Below are positions 56,600 through 64,000 of a stretch of DNA of 64,000 bases, in pieces. The stretch covers positions 558,001-622,000 of the forward strand of contig NZ_JADJNP010000002.1 in assembly GCF_016714275.1 (NCBI RefSeq), given 5' to 3'. The stretch's first letter is position 1. Every line of letters starts with the position of its first letter. Source of the DNA: Tessaracoccus sp. GTDB lineage: Bacteria > Actinomycetota > Actinomycetes > Propionibacteriales > Propionibacteriaceae. The notes below the pieces were generated by a model. It was not told where the DNA came from, ran no database searches, and worked only from the letters and a program-made list of their open reading frames with translations. Made by a program: the position numbers and the translations under genes.

Positions 56600-57274
56600 C
56601 TAGGCGGTGCTGAAGTTGGCGTTGTGACGAGCTACCTCCACCATGATCCAGAGATTCTTCTTCGAATTCACACCAATGGTAGTTCCGCCAAAAGTGAACC
56701 CGATCGTAGACTCGATATTTGCCGAAAACTTTGCTTTGTTGTGGGCAGGCTTTGTGATCTTCTCATTGGAGGACGTCCCACCGACCTGGCGGATTTCCCA
56801 GTTATCAGCTCGAGTGATCGTCGAGGTCCCCTTAACAGGAACCGAGTAGTCAAACTCGAAAGACATCATCAAGAGCATCGAGTCCTGCGCGGCAACACAG
56901 CCGACATACTTGACACTCGAGATCTGCGATACACCTCTACACTTGGACGCTTTCATGGGCTGAATGGCACCCGGGCGCGCCTTGTATCCTTGGTCGACCG
57001 TCGATACGATCAGCGATCCGTCTGCGTATACCTCCCGCACCTGCGACCCCGAACGTTCGATCACCACTGGTTCGACACCCTCGCGGAACGAATCCCATCT
57101 TTCGCCGGCCACAAGCTTGGCAATCAACCGGTCCTGGGTCCCCTCGTCAACTCCGTACCCCGTCATCACGGCTCGCAACTCAGCCTCGTCACTCTCCTAA
57201 ATTTCGTCAGCACGCGCGGGATTCGCCAGCGTACAGAGCAACAGCGCCAGCAGCACCGCCATCAACTTCTTCAT
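56600..57274 (-). pseudogene. Secreted protein with amber codon after the signal peptide
   Basis: ATG 57274 with AAGGAGG 5 bases before opens MKKLMAVLLALLLCTLANP, cleavage after ARA, then DEI and TAG (57197-57199, codon 26). The same frame continues for 199 more codons to 56600 as a soluble protein with several Cys and Ser/Thr; no known domain. Restarting at Met 57178 would lose the signal. The final TAG adjoins the IS1380 end, so the C-terminus may be cut too. Confidence 0.7.
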
Positions 57275-57472
57275 CAAAGCCTCCTTGCCTGACCTGCGCC
57301 TCGCGCAGCCATTGTCGTCAACACAACCAATACTCCACGGAGGGTAGCACAACTTTCCTCATCTAACAACGGCAGGAAGTGACGAGCCGCGGGCACAAGC
57401 ACACCGTCGAGCCCTTGTGGCAGATCGAACGTGGCGCACCACGTCATACCCGCTCCCGACTAGGCTGCGCGC

Positions 57473-58072
57473 ATGCGCCTGATCCTGGCTTCCAAGTCCC
57501 CCGCCCGCCGGGCCGTGCTGCGCGCCGCGGGCCTGCACCCCGAGGTGCTCGTCTCCGGCTTCGATGAGCACGCCGTTCGCGACGCGGTTCCCGCCCGCCT
57601 CGCGTGCCGGTTGGCGGAGGCGAAGGCGTCCGTCGTGGTGCCGCAAGTGGAGGGCGACGCCATCATCATCGCCTGCGACTCCGTGCTGGAGTTCGAGGGC
57701 CGGGCGCACGGCAAGCCCGGCACCCGCGCGGCGGCCATCGAGCGGTGGCAGGCCATGCGCGGCCGCGAAGGCCTGCTGCACACCGGCCACCACGTCGTCG
57801 TGCAGCGGGACGGGACGACGACCGGCCAGACGAGGCTCGGCACCACCACCGTGCGCTTCGCGGACCTGGACGACGAGGAGATCGGCGCCTACGTCGACAC
57901 GGGCGAGCCGCTGCGTGTCGCCGGCGGATTCACCATCGATGGGATCGGCGGAGCCTATGTGACGGCGATCGACGGCGACCCGTACAACGTCGTTGGCCTC
58001 TCGCTGCCGATCGTGCGTCAGATGATCATCGACGCGGGCGTCCGCTGGGAGTCCCTCTGGCGTCGGCACTGA
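57473..58072 (+). CDS. maf: Maf-family nucleotide pyrophosphatase
   Basis: 199 aa. Hydrolyses non-canonical or m7G/UTP/dTTP-type nucleotides; linked to septum regulation. Motifs: LILASKSPARRAVLRAAGL, ACDSVLEFEGRAHGKPG, ETGEPLRVAGGFTIDGIG-type (here DTGEPLRVAGG). In mycobacteria it follows accE directly; here 3.1 kb of accessory DNA intervenes. A decayed 3' copy lies at 59616-59815. Confidence 0.95.
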   Translation: MRLILASKSPARRAVLRAAGLHPEVLVSGFDEHAVRDAVPARLACRLAEAKASVVVPQVEGDAIIIACDSVLEFEGRAHGKPGTRAAAIERWQAMRGREGLLHTGHHVVVQRDGTTTGQTRLGTTTVRFADLDDEEIGAYVDTGEPLRVAGGFTIDGIGGAYVTAIDGDPYNVVGLSLPIVRQMIIDAGVRWESLWRRH

Positions 58073-58100
58073 GCTCCTGTCGCGCCGCGAGACGGCAAGT

Positions 58101-58228
58101 ATCGGTAGCCCAGACAGCCGAGTAAAGGTAGCGTAGAACACCGAGCAAAGGTAGCGTAGAACGCCGAGCAAAGGTAGCGTAGAACGCCGAGCAAAGGTAG
58201 CGTAGAACGCCGAGCAGTGGTAGCGTAA
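58101..58228. repeat. Array of 23-bp direct repeats (iterons)
   Basis: Four near-perfect units of 23 bases at 58124-58146, 58147-58169, 58170-58192, 58193-58215 (AAAGGTAGCGTAGAACGCCGAGC form), one degenerate unit before (58101-58123, about 16/23) and a half unit after (58216-58228) reaching the start of the DUF4143 gene. All in one register. Suggests multiple binding sites for an operator or replication-type protein. Confidence 0.9.
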
Positions 58229-58232
58229 CGAC

Positions 58233-59483
58233 ATGCAGTACCGGTCAAGGGCTATCGACCTGGAGCTTGACGAGCTCCTCCCCCTTGCGCCCGCCATCGC
58301 TCTCGATGGCCCAAAGGGCGTCGGGAAGACGGGCACAGCGCTCCGGAGGGCAACTCAGGCCTGGTATCTCGATGACAAGGACCAACGCGCTCTCGTCGAG
58401 GCCGACCCCTACCTGGGCTCAGCCCAAGACGGGACTCTCCTCCTGGATGAATGGCAGCACCTTCCGCAGGTGTGGGACATGGTGCGCCGCAGCGTCGATG
58501 CCGGGGCACCGCCGGGACGTTTCCTCCTCACCGGTAGCGCCACTCCGCGGCCCGGCACCACGACTCACACGGGTGCAGGCCGGATTCTCTCTTTGAGGAT
58601 GCGGCCTATGGCACTCTTCGAGCGCGGTGTCGTCGAGCCCACGGTGAGCATGCGGCATCTCCTCGCTGGGACGCAGGGCACGATCGTCGGCGACAGCCAC
58701 CTCACACTGAGCGACTACGCCGGCGAGATCACCCGCAGCGGCCTGCCAGGGATCCTTGAACTCCCAGAACCACTGCGCGAAGCGCAGCTGGATGCCTACC
58801 TCCGTCGAATCATCGACCGGGAACTGAGCGATCAGGGACTCACCGTCCGCAGGTCCGAGACTCTCCGACGCTGGCTGACGGCGTACGCGGCGGCATCCTC
58901 GACAACGGCCGCATACTCGCGAATACTCGACATGACAACCGCAGGAGACGGCTCCCAGCCCGCCAAGACCACGACCATCGCGTACCGCGACCACCTCACC
59001 CAGCTCTGGTTACTGGATCCCGTCCCCGGATGGAGCCACTCCCGCAGTCACTTCACCAAGCTCCAACAGGCTCCCAAGCACCAACTCGCGGACCCAGCGC
59101 TCGCGACGCGGCTGCTCAACCTCTCAGCCCGCAGCCTGACGACCGCCCGGGGTGCCGCCATGACAGGACCGTTGTTCGAGTCACTGGCAACCCTGTCGAT
59201 TCGAGCTGCGGCACAGGTGCAGAGGGCACGGGTCGGGCACCTCCGAACCAACCGCGGCGACCGTGAGATCGACCTGATCGTGGAAGGATCGGACGGCCAG
59301 GTCGTGGGCATCGAGGTCAAGCTCGCTACTTCAGTCGACGATGCAGATGTGCGGCACCTCCTCTGGCTCCGTGACCAGCTGCCTGACGACGTGGTGGATC
59401 TCGTGGTCCTCACCACCGGCGCTCATGCATACCGCCGCCCCGACGGCGTCGCGGTAGTGCCACTGGCTCTCCTCGGAGCCTGA
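58233..59483 (+). CDS. AAA+ ATPase with DUF4143 domain
   Basis: 416 aa. N-terminal ATPase: Walker A GPKGVGKT (26-33), Walker B GTLLLDEW, GRFLLTGSATPRP (sensor-like); C-terminal DUF4143 domain, ending in a REIDLIVEGSDGQVVGIEVK nuclease-like strand motif. These ATPases are common accessory genes of unknown role. Starts 4 bases after the iteron array. Inserted between maf and remnants of its neighbours. Confidence 0.9.
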   Translation: MQYRSRAIDLELDELLPLAPAIALDGPKGVGKTGTALRRATQAWYLDDKDQRALVEADPYLGSAQDGTLLLDEWQHLPQVWDMVRRSVDAGAPPGRFLLTGSATPRPGTTTHTGAGRILSLRMRPMALFERGVVEPTVSMRHLLAGTQGTIVGDSHLTLSDYAGEITRSGLPGILELPEPLREAQLDAYLRRIIDRELSDQGLTVRRSETLRRWLTAYAAASSTTAAYSRILDMTTAGDGSQPAKTTTIAYRDHLTQLWLLDPVPGWSHSRSHFTKLQQAPKHQLADPALATRLLNLSARSLTTARGAAMTGPLFESLATLSIRAAAQVQRARVGHLRTNRGDREIDLIVEGSDGQVVGIEVKLATSVDDADVRHLLWLRDQLPDDVVDLVVLTTGAHAYRRPDGVAVVPLALLGA

Positions 59484-59507
59484 CGAGACGTCCCGCGCCG
59501 TAGCCCT

Positions 59508-59622
59508 TCAGAGTTTCTGCCAGTCGGGTCTGTCGACCTCCCGGACGCTGCCGTCGCGCTCCAGCACAAGGAACCGATCGAAGCCGTTCGCGCACCACCT
59601 GTCGTGCGTCACGGTGACCTGG
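59508..59622 (-). pseudogene. 3' stub of an ABC-F ATPase gene
   Basis: Reading the minus strand gives VTHDRWCANGFDRFLVLERD, then GSVREVDRPDWQKL and a stop: the H-loop and C-terminal end of an ABC-F/Uup-like protein. Nothing of the rest is present. It abuts the maf remnant tail to tail. Confidence 0.65.
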
Positions 59623-59815
59623 ACGACGAGGAGATCGCCGCCTACGTCGACACGGGCGAGCCGCCGGCGGGTTCACCATCGACGGCCTCGGCGGCGCCTA
59701 CGTCACCGCCATCAAGGGCGACCCGTACAACGTCGTCGGCCTCGCCCTGCCGATCGTGCGTCAGATGATCATCGACGCAGGCGTCCGCTGGGAGTCCCTC
59801 TGGCACCCGAGCTAG
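59616..59815 (+). pseudogene. 3' remnant of a second maf copy
   Basis: About 200 bases closely matching the end of maf (57866-58072), up to the stop. A 10-base deletion after GAGCCG shifts the frame, so it is not coding. Confidence 0.88.
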
Positions 59816-60360
59816 GTGTAGCCGTCAGGTCGTGTTGCGGGAGCGGAGCGGGGCACCACGGCCGGGCCACGGTCGATCCCTGACGAGCAGCCCCGCACGC
59901 TGACTGGCACCGAGTGCAGGCTACGCGGGGCTGCGTCTCGAAGGGCCCGTAACTACGGCTTCCTAGGTGAGCTGTCTGCCGGCCATGGAATTTTCACGCA
60001 CAACTCTGCCTCCTCTGCCCTACAGGGCATAGAAAGCGGACTTGTGCGTCAAAAGTCCATGCGCCACCTCGCTGCCACAACTCCCTGCCCTAGGCGCGGG
60101 ACCTTTCGACACGGCGTTCGGGTACACCTCACCGTCAGCCCAAAGAACGACACTGCTGCCGTACCCCCTGCCCAAGGTTTCGGACCCTTCGAGACACAGC
60201 CCCGCACTATTCCCGCTCGGCGCAAGCCAGCGCGCGGGGCTGCTCCTCAGGGACCGCTGTGGGCTGCTCCTCAGGGACGCCTAACGGCGACGAGGGCAAC
60301 GCAAGTAGATGGCGCACCAGGGCGTCGCGCAGCAGGCCACGTCCACTTTCGCAACGGGCC
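59816..60360. other. Non-coding accessory stretch
   Basis: 545 bases with no frame I believe. Contains the nested inverted-repeat element 59889-60241 and a 24-base-spaced repeat of GGGCTGCTCCTCAGGGA at 60237 and 60261. The short open frames here have no recognisable product. Confidence 0.6.
59889..60241. repeat. Nested inverted-repeat element (MITE- or RNA-like)
   Basis: End repeats 59889-59949 and 60181-60241 (61 bases each) are inverted copies, well matched at AGCCCCGC, GCGGGGCTG and TCTCGAAGGG. Each also forms its own hairpin. Inside, TTTTCACGCACAA (59991-60003) pairs with TTGTGCGTCAAAA (60042-60054), enclosing TGCCCT-AC-AGGGCA (60016-60029). No gene inside. Confidence 0.75.
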
Positions 60361-62118
60361 CTAGCCGGCCTGTTCCTTGAAGATCTCCGCGAACCGGCCG
60401 CCGGCGGCGAGCAGGTCCTCGTAGCGGCCCTCCTCGACGATGCGGCCCTCGTCGAAGACGTAGATGCGATCCATGCCGCGCAGCGTCCACGCGCGGTGCG
60501 AGACCACGATGGTGATGCGCTCGTCGGCCGATTGGCGCAGCTGCGAGAAGATCTCCTGCTCCGCCTCGGCGTCGATGGCCGACGTCGGCTCATCCAGCAG
60601 CCAGATGCCCGCGCCGCGGAGGTAGATCCGCGCCAGCGCGATGCGTTGCCACTGGCCGCCGGACAGACCCGTTCCGCCCCACTGCGTGCCCAGCTGGGCA
60701 TCCAGGCCCCCGGGCAAGGACCGCACCAGGTCACCGGCTCGCGCGGCGTCGAGCGCCGCCCAGATCCGCTCGTCGGACACGTCGAGGTCCGGCGTGCCCA
60801 GCGCGACGGACTCACGCACCGTCAGTTCATAGCGGCCGAACTCCTGCGTCAGTAGCCCGAAGTAGCCGAGGCGCTCGAACCGGGTCATGCCCGCGACGTC
60901 GCGCCCGTCGATCGCGATCTCGCCGTCGTCGGTGTCGACGATCCCGAGCAGCGCGTTGACGGCTGTGGTCTTGCCCGCGCCGTTGACCCCGACGAACGCG
61001 ATGGTCTCGCCGCGTCGCACCGAGAACGAGAACCCGGCGAGCGCAGGGGTCGTCTTGGTGGGGTAGGTCACCTGAAGGTCCGCAGCCCGCAGCTCGTGCA
61101 CCACGGGTACGACGACACTCGGCTCGTGCGGCTCGATGGAGTCGATGAACGCGCGGAACCGGGTGACCTTGGGCGCGTCAGTCATCAGCGAGCCGTAGGA
61201 GTAACCCGCCATCCTGATGGCCGCAACGCCGGCGATCACGCCGAGCGTTCCCGCTGCAATACCCGCACCGCCCCCGCCGCCGAGCACGATCGAGGCCAGC
61301 GCCCCTGCGATCAGCGCCGCCGTGACGGCGCCCGCCAGCACCCCAGAGATCATGTAGGTGCGCAGGAGCCGGCCGAACAGGCGGTTGCGCTCGACCTGCG
61401 CGTCGTCCGTCAATCGCGCCATCCGCACCCCGGAGCCCAGCGTCGCCAGCTCGGTTCCCGTCCGGGCGAACACCAACTGCTCCTGGTAGTAGCCCTTCTT
61501 GCGCTCGAACTCGCCGATCAACGGCCACTGCTTGTCCTCGGCGATGGCCGTCCACGAGGATGCGACGATGGTCGGCAGCACGGCGATCACGACCAGGACG
61601 CCTGCCAACGGGTCGATCGTCCAGACCGAGAAACACAGCGCCGCGGCGCCGATAATCGCGCTGGCGGCCGAGATCGCGTTGCGCTCGTTTACGCTCACGT
61701 CCCAGATCGCGCCGCGGCACGCCTGGATGTTCGCGTTGACCTCTTCCGTCGCGAGCCGCTGCGGCGGCAGCTCCGTGATCGCCCACAGCAGCTGCTTCTG
61801 ATACTCGCGGACCAGGGCAATCGCGGAGCGCTCCGCGAGTATCCCCATCAGGCTGCCGGTGATGAGAGCAAGGCCGACAAAGAAGGAGAGCAGGATGAGC
61901 GGTAACCACACCCCGTGTCGGTCATCGTCGACCGCCCGTACCAGTTGAGCGACGAGCTGCACCTGGATGGCCGGGTTGAGCGCCATCAGCAGCTCGATGA
62001 CGACCGAGAACGCCAACCACCCCGGCGTCCACACCGCCGCCTGCTTCACGCTGTAGCCGGCCGACGTCAGCGCCTCGGCCAGGATGGTCACCTTGGATCT
62101 CGTCGCCACTTCGCTCAC
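60361..62118 (-). CDS. ABC transporter, fused permease and ATPase
   Basis: 585 aa half-transporter, probably a homodimeric exporter. Transmembrane domain 1-320 with about six helices; ATPase 340-585: Walker A GVNGAGKTT (377-385), Q-loop LLTQEFGRY, signature LSGGQ (485-489), Walker B IWLLDE (505-510), H-loop VVSHRAW. GTG start. Substrate unknown. Followed on the strand by the non-coding element, no partner gene visible. Confidence 0.94.
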   Translation of the reverse strand: MSEVATRSKVTILAEALTSAGYSVKQAAVWTPGWLAFSVVIELLMALNPAIQVQLVAQLVRAVDDDRHGVWLPLILLSFFVGLALITGSLMGILAERSAIALVREYQKQLLWAITELPPQRLATEEVNANIQACRGAIWDVSVNERNAISAASAIIGAAALCFSVWTIDPLAGVLVVIAVLPTIVASSWTAIAEDKQWPLIGEFERKKGYYQEQLVFARTGTELATLGSGVRMARLTDDAQVERNRLFGRLLRTYMISGVLAGAVTAALIAGALASIVLGGGGGAGIAAGTLGVIAGVAAIRMAGYSYGSLMTDAPKVTRFRAFIDSIEPHEPSVVVPVVHELRAADLQVTYPTKTTPALAGFSFSVRRGETIAFVGVNGAGKTTAVNALLGIVDTDDGEIAIDGRDVAGMTRFERLGYFGLLTQEFGRYELTVRESVALGTPDLDVSDERIWAALDAARAGDLVRSLPGGLDAQLGTQWGGTGLSGGQWQRIALARIYLRGAGIWLLDEPTSAIDAEAEQEIFSQLRQSADERITIVVSHRAWTLRGMDRIYVFDEGRIVEEGRYEDLLAAGGRFAEIFKEQAG

Positions 62119-62209
62119 CCGGGCATCTTGGCAGAGTCATCTGAGTTCCGTCGAATATCGCGTACCGCAGGGCGGCCGCGACAACGCGACCGAGCCGGAT
62201 GGGGCTGGC

Positions 62210-63373
62210 TCAGCGCTCCGGCCTGACCCAGCGGATGTCGTCGCCGAAGTCGGCGGGGGCGTAGCGCAGGCTCGGGAAGAACAGATCCGGGCTTCCCGGC
62301 TCCGCCTGCACCCAACCGCTGTTGCACTCACCCAGCCCCACCAGCTTGGTCCCGTAGACGGGCGACCAGCGGGTCGACGGCTGCAGGTCCTTCACCTTGA
62401 CCCACTCCGCCGGCCCACCGACCTCGCCGTCCTGCACCGAGAAGTACCACGGGTCGACGCTTGTGCGGGTCGTGCCATCGGCACGCTCCTCGGGATGCCG
62501 CACGGCGTAGCAGACCTCCGCCTTCGCGGCCCACGCCAAGCCGTCCTCGTCGGCCTCGAGCGCGGTCACGGTGACGTCGAAGTAGCGGGTGCGCACGGTC
62601 TCGCCCAGCTCAGCGGTCATCTTCACCGGCCCGGTGGGGCGGTCGGGCGTCCCCGGGTCGGTCGTCCCTGGCCAGTTCCAGACGATGTCGTCGCCGAAGT
62701 CGGCCGGCGCGTAGCGCAGGTTCGGGAAGAACAGGTCCGGGCTCCCCGGCTCGGCCTGCACCCAGCCGGTGTTGCACTGACCTAGTTTCACCAGCTTGGT
62801 CTTGTAGACCGGCGACCACCGGGTCGACGACGAGAAGTTCTTCACCTTCACCCACTCGCCCGGTCCGCCGCCCTCGCCGTCCTGCACCGAGAAGTACCAC
62901 TGGTCGATGCTGGTCCGGGTGGTGCCGTCGGCGTTCTGCTCGGGATGCGTCGCCGCGTAGCAGACCTCGACCTTCGCGCCCCAGGCAAGGCCTTCGTCGT
63001 CGGCCTCAAGCGCGCTCACGGTGACGTCGAAGTAGCGGGTCTTCACCGTCTCGCCGAGTTGTGCGGTCAGGGTCACCGGGCCGGTCGGGCGGCCGGACGA
63101 CGACGTCGTGGGCGCAGGCGTTGTCGGCACCGTGGTGATCGGGGCCGACGGCGAGGAAGGGCCAGGCCCAGCCGGGATGGTGGGGCGGTTGCCCATCATC
63201 TGGACGGCCACGACGCCGAGCGCCACCAGCGTGACCGATGCCGCGAGGGCAAGGTAGGGAAGGTAGGGCTTGCGGGCGGGCGCGGCCTCGGCGGTCTCTG
63301 CGCCGAGGATGATGTCGTCGACCATCCGGTCAGCACCGGGCAGGTCGCGTTCGGGGGGAAGGGTGGTCATCAT
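62210..63373 (-). CDS. Membrane protein with duplicated outer domain, beside an ECF sigma gene
   Basis: 387 aa from ATG 63373, 1 base after the sigma stop with AAGGAG upstream. Short cytoplasmic part (1-37), transmembrane helix (about 38-61), Pro/Thr linker, then two copies of a domain at 95-233 and 245-383, roughly three quarters identical. Each has paired Cys (EVCYA; LGQCNTGW or LGECNSGW) and ends SPDLFFPxLRYAPADFGDDI. DUF4352-like at a guess. Possibly the sensor/anti-sigma partner of the sigma factor. Confidence 0.85.
   Translation of the reverse strand: MMTTLPPERDLPGADRMVDDIILGAETAEAAPARKPYLPYLALAASVTLVALGVVAVQMMGNRPTIPAGPGPSSPSAPITTVPTTPAPTTSSSGRPTGPVTLTAQLGETVKTRYFDVTVSALEADDEGLAWGAKVEVCYAATHPEQNADGTTRTSIDQWYFSVQDGEGGGPGEWVKVKNFSSSTRWSPVYKTKLVKLGQCNTGWVQAEPGSPDLFFPNLRYAPADFGDDIVWNWPGTTDPGTPDRPTGPVKMTAELGETVRTRYFDVTVTALEADEDGLAWAAKAEVCYAVRHPEERADGTTRTSVDPWYFSVQDGEVGGPAEWVKVKDLQPSTRWSPVYGTKLVGLGECNSGWVQAEPGSPDLFFPSLRYAPADFGDDIRWVRPER
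62225..63091. repeat. Internal tandem duplication (417-bp units)
   Basis: Units 62675-63091 and 62225-62641 on the minus strand encode the two outer-domain copies with no net indels, separated by a short Thr/Pro linker. Confidence 0.85.
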
Positions 63374-63374
63374 G

Positions 63375-63989
63375 TCAGTTCTCCTTGCCGAGAAGGTGAG
63401 CGACCTCGGAGGTCGCGAGAGTGGTGCGGGCGCGGGCGAGCCGCGACTTGACGGTGCCGACGGCGATGCCCAGCGCATCGGCGACCTCGGTCATCGAACA
63501 GCCGCCCCAGACGACGAGCTCGACGACCCGGCGCTGCCCGTCGGGTAGGCAGGAGAGGACGCCGTTGATGCGTCGCATCGACTCCTCGTGGGCGAGCCAC
63601 TCGTCGATGTTGTCGTGCTGCCACAGCACCGGTTCCTCGGTCACGCGGCCGACGAGGCGGAACCGTCGTCGATCCGAGCGGACCAGGTTGCGGGCCTCGT
63701 TGCGTCCACAGGCGCAGAGCCAGGCCCTGACCGCGCCGGGGCGGACCGCGGGAAGGCGGTTGTCGGTGGCCTGCCTCCAGATGGCACCGAAGCAGGCCTG
63801 GGTGGCGTCCTCGGCGATCGTCCAGGAGGCGGCGTGCCGGAAAGCGACGTTATAGACAGCCTTGTTGTGTCGCCCGAAAAGCTCACGGAAGGCCGCCTCG
63901 TCGGCACCCCTCAGCGCGCCCCATAGCGCGTCGTCATCATGGGTGTCCCTCATATCTCGTGCCTCTGGTCGGCGGAACTGCATATACAT
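63375..63989 (-). CDS. ECF-type sigma factor
   Basis: 204 aa, sigma-70 family. Region 2 about 25-95 (LFGRHNKAVYNVAFRH, EDATQACFGAIWRQ), region 4 about 140-195 (LSCLPDGQRRVVELVVWGGCSMTEVADALGIAVGTVKSRLARAR). Start uncertain: ATG 63989 or ATG 63953. Overlap-like contact with the next gene suggests an operon. Nearby window end hides the promoter. Confidence 0.9.
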   Translation of the reverse strand: MYMQFRRPEARDMRDTHDDDALWGALRGADEAAFRELFGRHNKAVYNVAFRHAASWTIAEDATQACFGAIWRQATDNRLPAVRPGAVRAWLCACGRNEARNLVRSDRRRFRLVGRVTEEPVLWQHDNIDEWLAHEESMRRINGVLSCLPDGQRRVVELVVWGGCSMTEVADALGIAVGTVKSRLARARTTLATSEVAHLLGKEN

Positions 63990-64000
63990 CCTCGCCCCTC

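Noticed and set aside
58124..58215. CRISPR array
   Set aside because: The 23-bp units follow each other without spacers, so they are tandem repeats, not repeat-spacer units.
60042..60364. Short open frames of 80 and 106 codons in the region before the ABC transporter
   Set aside because: No ribosome site, no recognisable protein, and they run through the inverted-repeat element in two overlapping frames.

Overview
The window is high-GC actinobacterial chromosome. Several blocks keep the gene order I remember from Mycobacterium tuberculosis and relatives: pknL/aroG; clpS-murI-rph-rdgB beside pncB; the manB-whiB2-manC envelope block; and purE-purK-PH-birA-accD5-accE-maf. GH35 galactosidase, class II DAHP synthase, DUF2017, DUF3039, DUF3499 and DUF5719 genes fit an actinomycete, possibly Propionibacteriaceae (inference). 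Most genes are ordinary core genes packed with ATGA/GTGA overlaps.

Layout. 1-3.9 kb: end of a PASTA Ser/Thr kinase, an unknown membrane-anchored protein, a DUF4349 lipoprotein. 4.0-5.1 kb: an AbiEi/DUF559-type gene with a 64-bp hairpin repeat on each side. 5.0-12.3 kb: SRAP protein, arginase-family protein, GH35, threonine aldolase, DAHP synthase, acyltransferase, DHFR. 12.3-18.2 kb: two tandem DUF1707 membrane proteins, thyA, rdgB, rph, a 39-aa Cys protein, murI, DUF2017, clpS; pncB is divergent. 19.6-24.3 kb: malQ, an RDD protein and a two-component pair whose kinase is cut by an insertion sequence. 24.3-26.8 kb: fused remains of an IS256-type and an ISL3-type element, which also cut a large secreted protein gene (26.8-27.9 kb). 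28.0-30.1 kb: a CoA-disulfide reductase/rhodanese gene and a CsoR-family repressor gene, each preceded by the same palindromic operator, a likely persulfide-response regulon. 30-38 kb: MFS exporter, DUF3039, ahcY, aroQ, and the SIS/Trm112/manB/DUF3499 group. 38-49.4 kb: envelope genes (large glycosyltransferase, whiB, manC, TIGR03089, GT2, two LCP ligases, DUF3352). 49.4-54.3 kb: purE, purK, PH protein, birA and acyl-CoA carboxylase.

54.3-60.3 kb is the accessory region. Between the carboxylase epsilon subunit and maf sit a frameshifted gene, a broken IS1380 copy and a secreted-protein gene with an amber codon just after its signal peptide. After maf come a 23-bp iteron array, a DUF4143 ATPase, 3' stubs of an ABC-F gene and of a second maf copy, and a non-coding element built of nested inverted repeats. 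60.4-64 kb: a fused ABC transporter, then an ECF sigma factor with a membrane protein carrying a recently duplicated extracellular domain.

The most interesting non-core signals are the hairpin-flanked AbiEi gene, the CstR-like regulon, the iterons before the DUF4143 gene, the nested-repeat element at 59.9-60.2 kb, and a family of small palindromic MITE-like elements at 41-45 kb. I found no tRNA, rRNA or CRISPR array.
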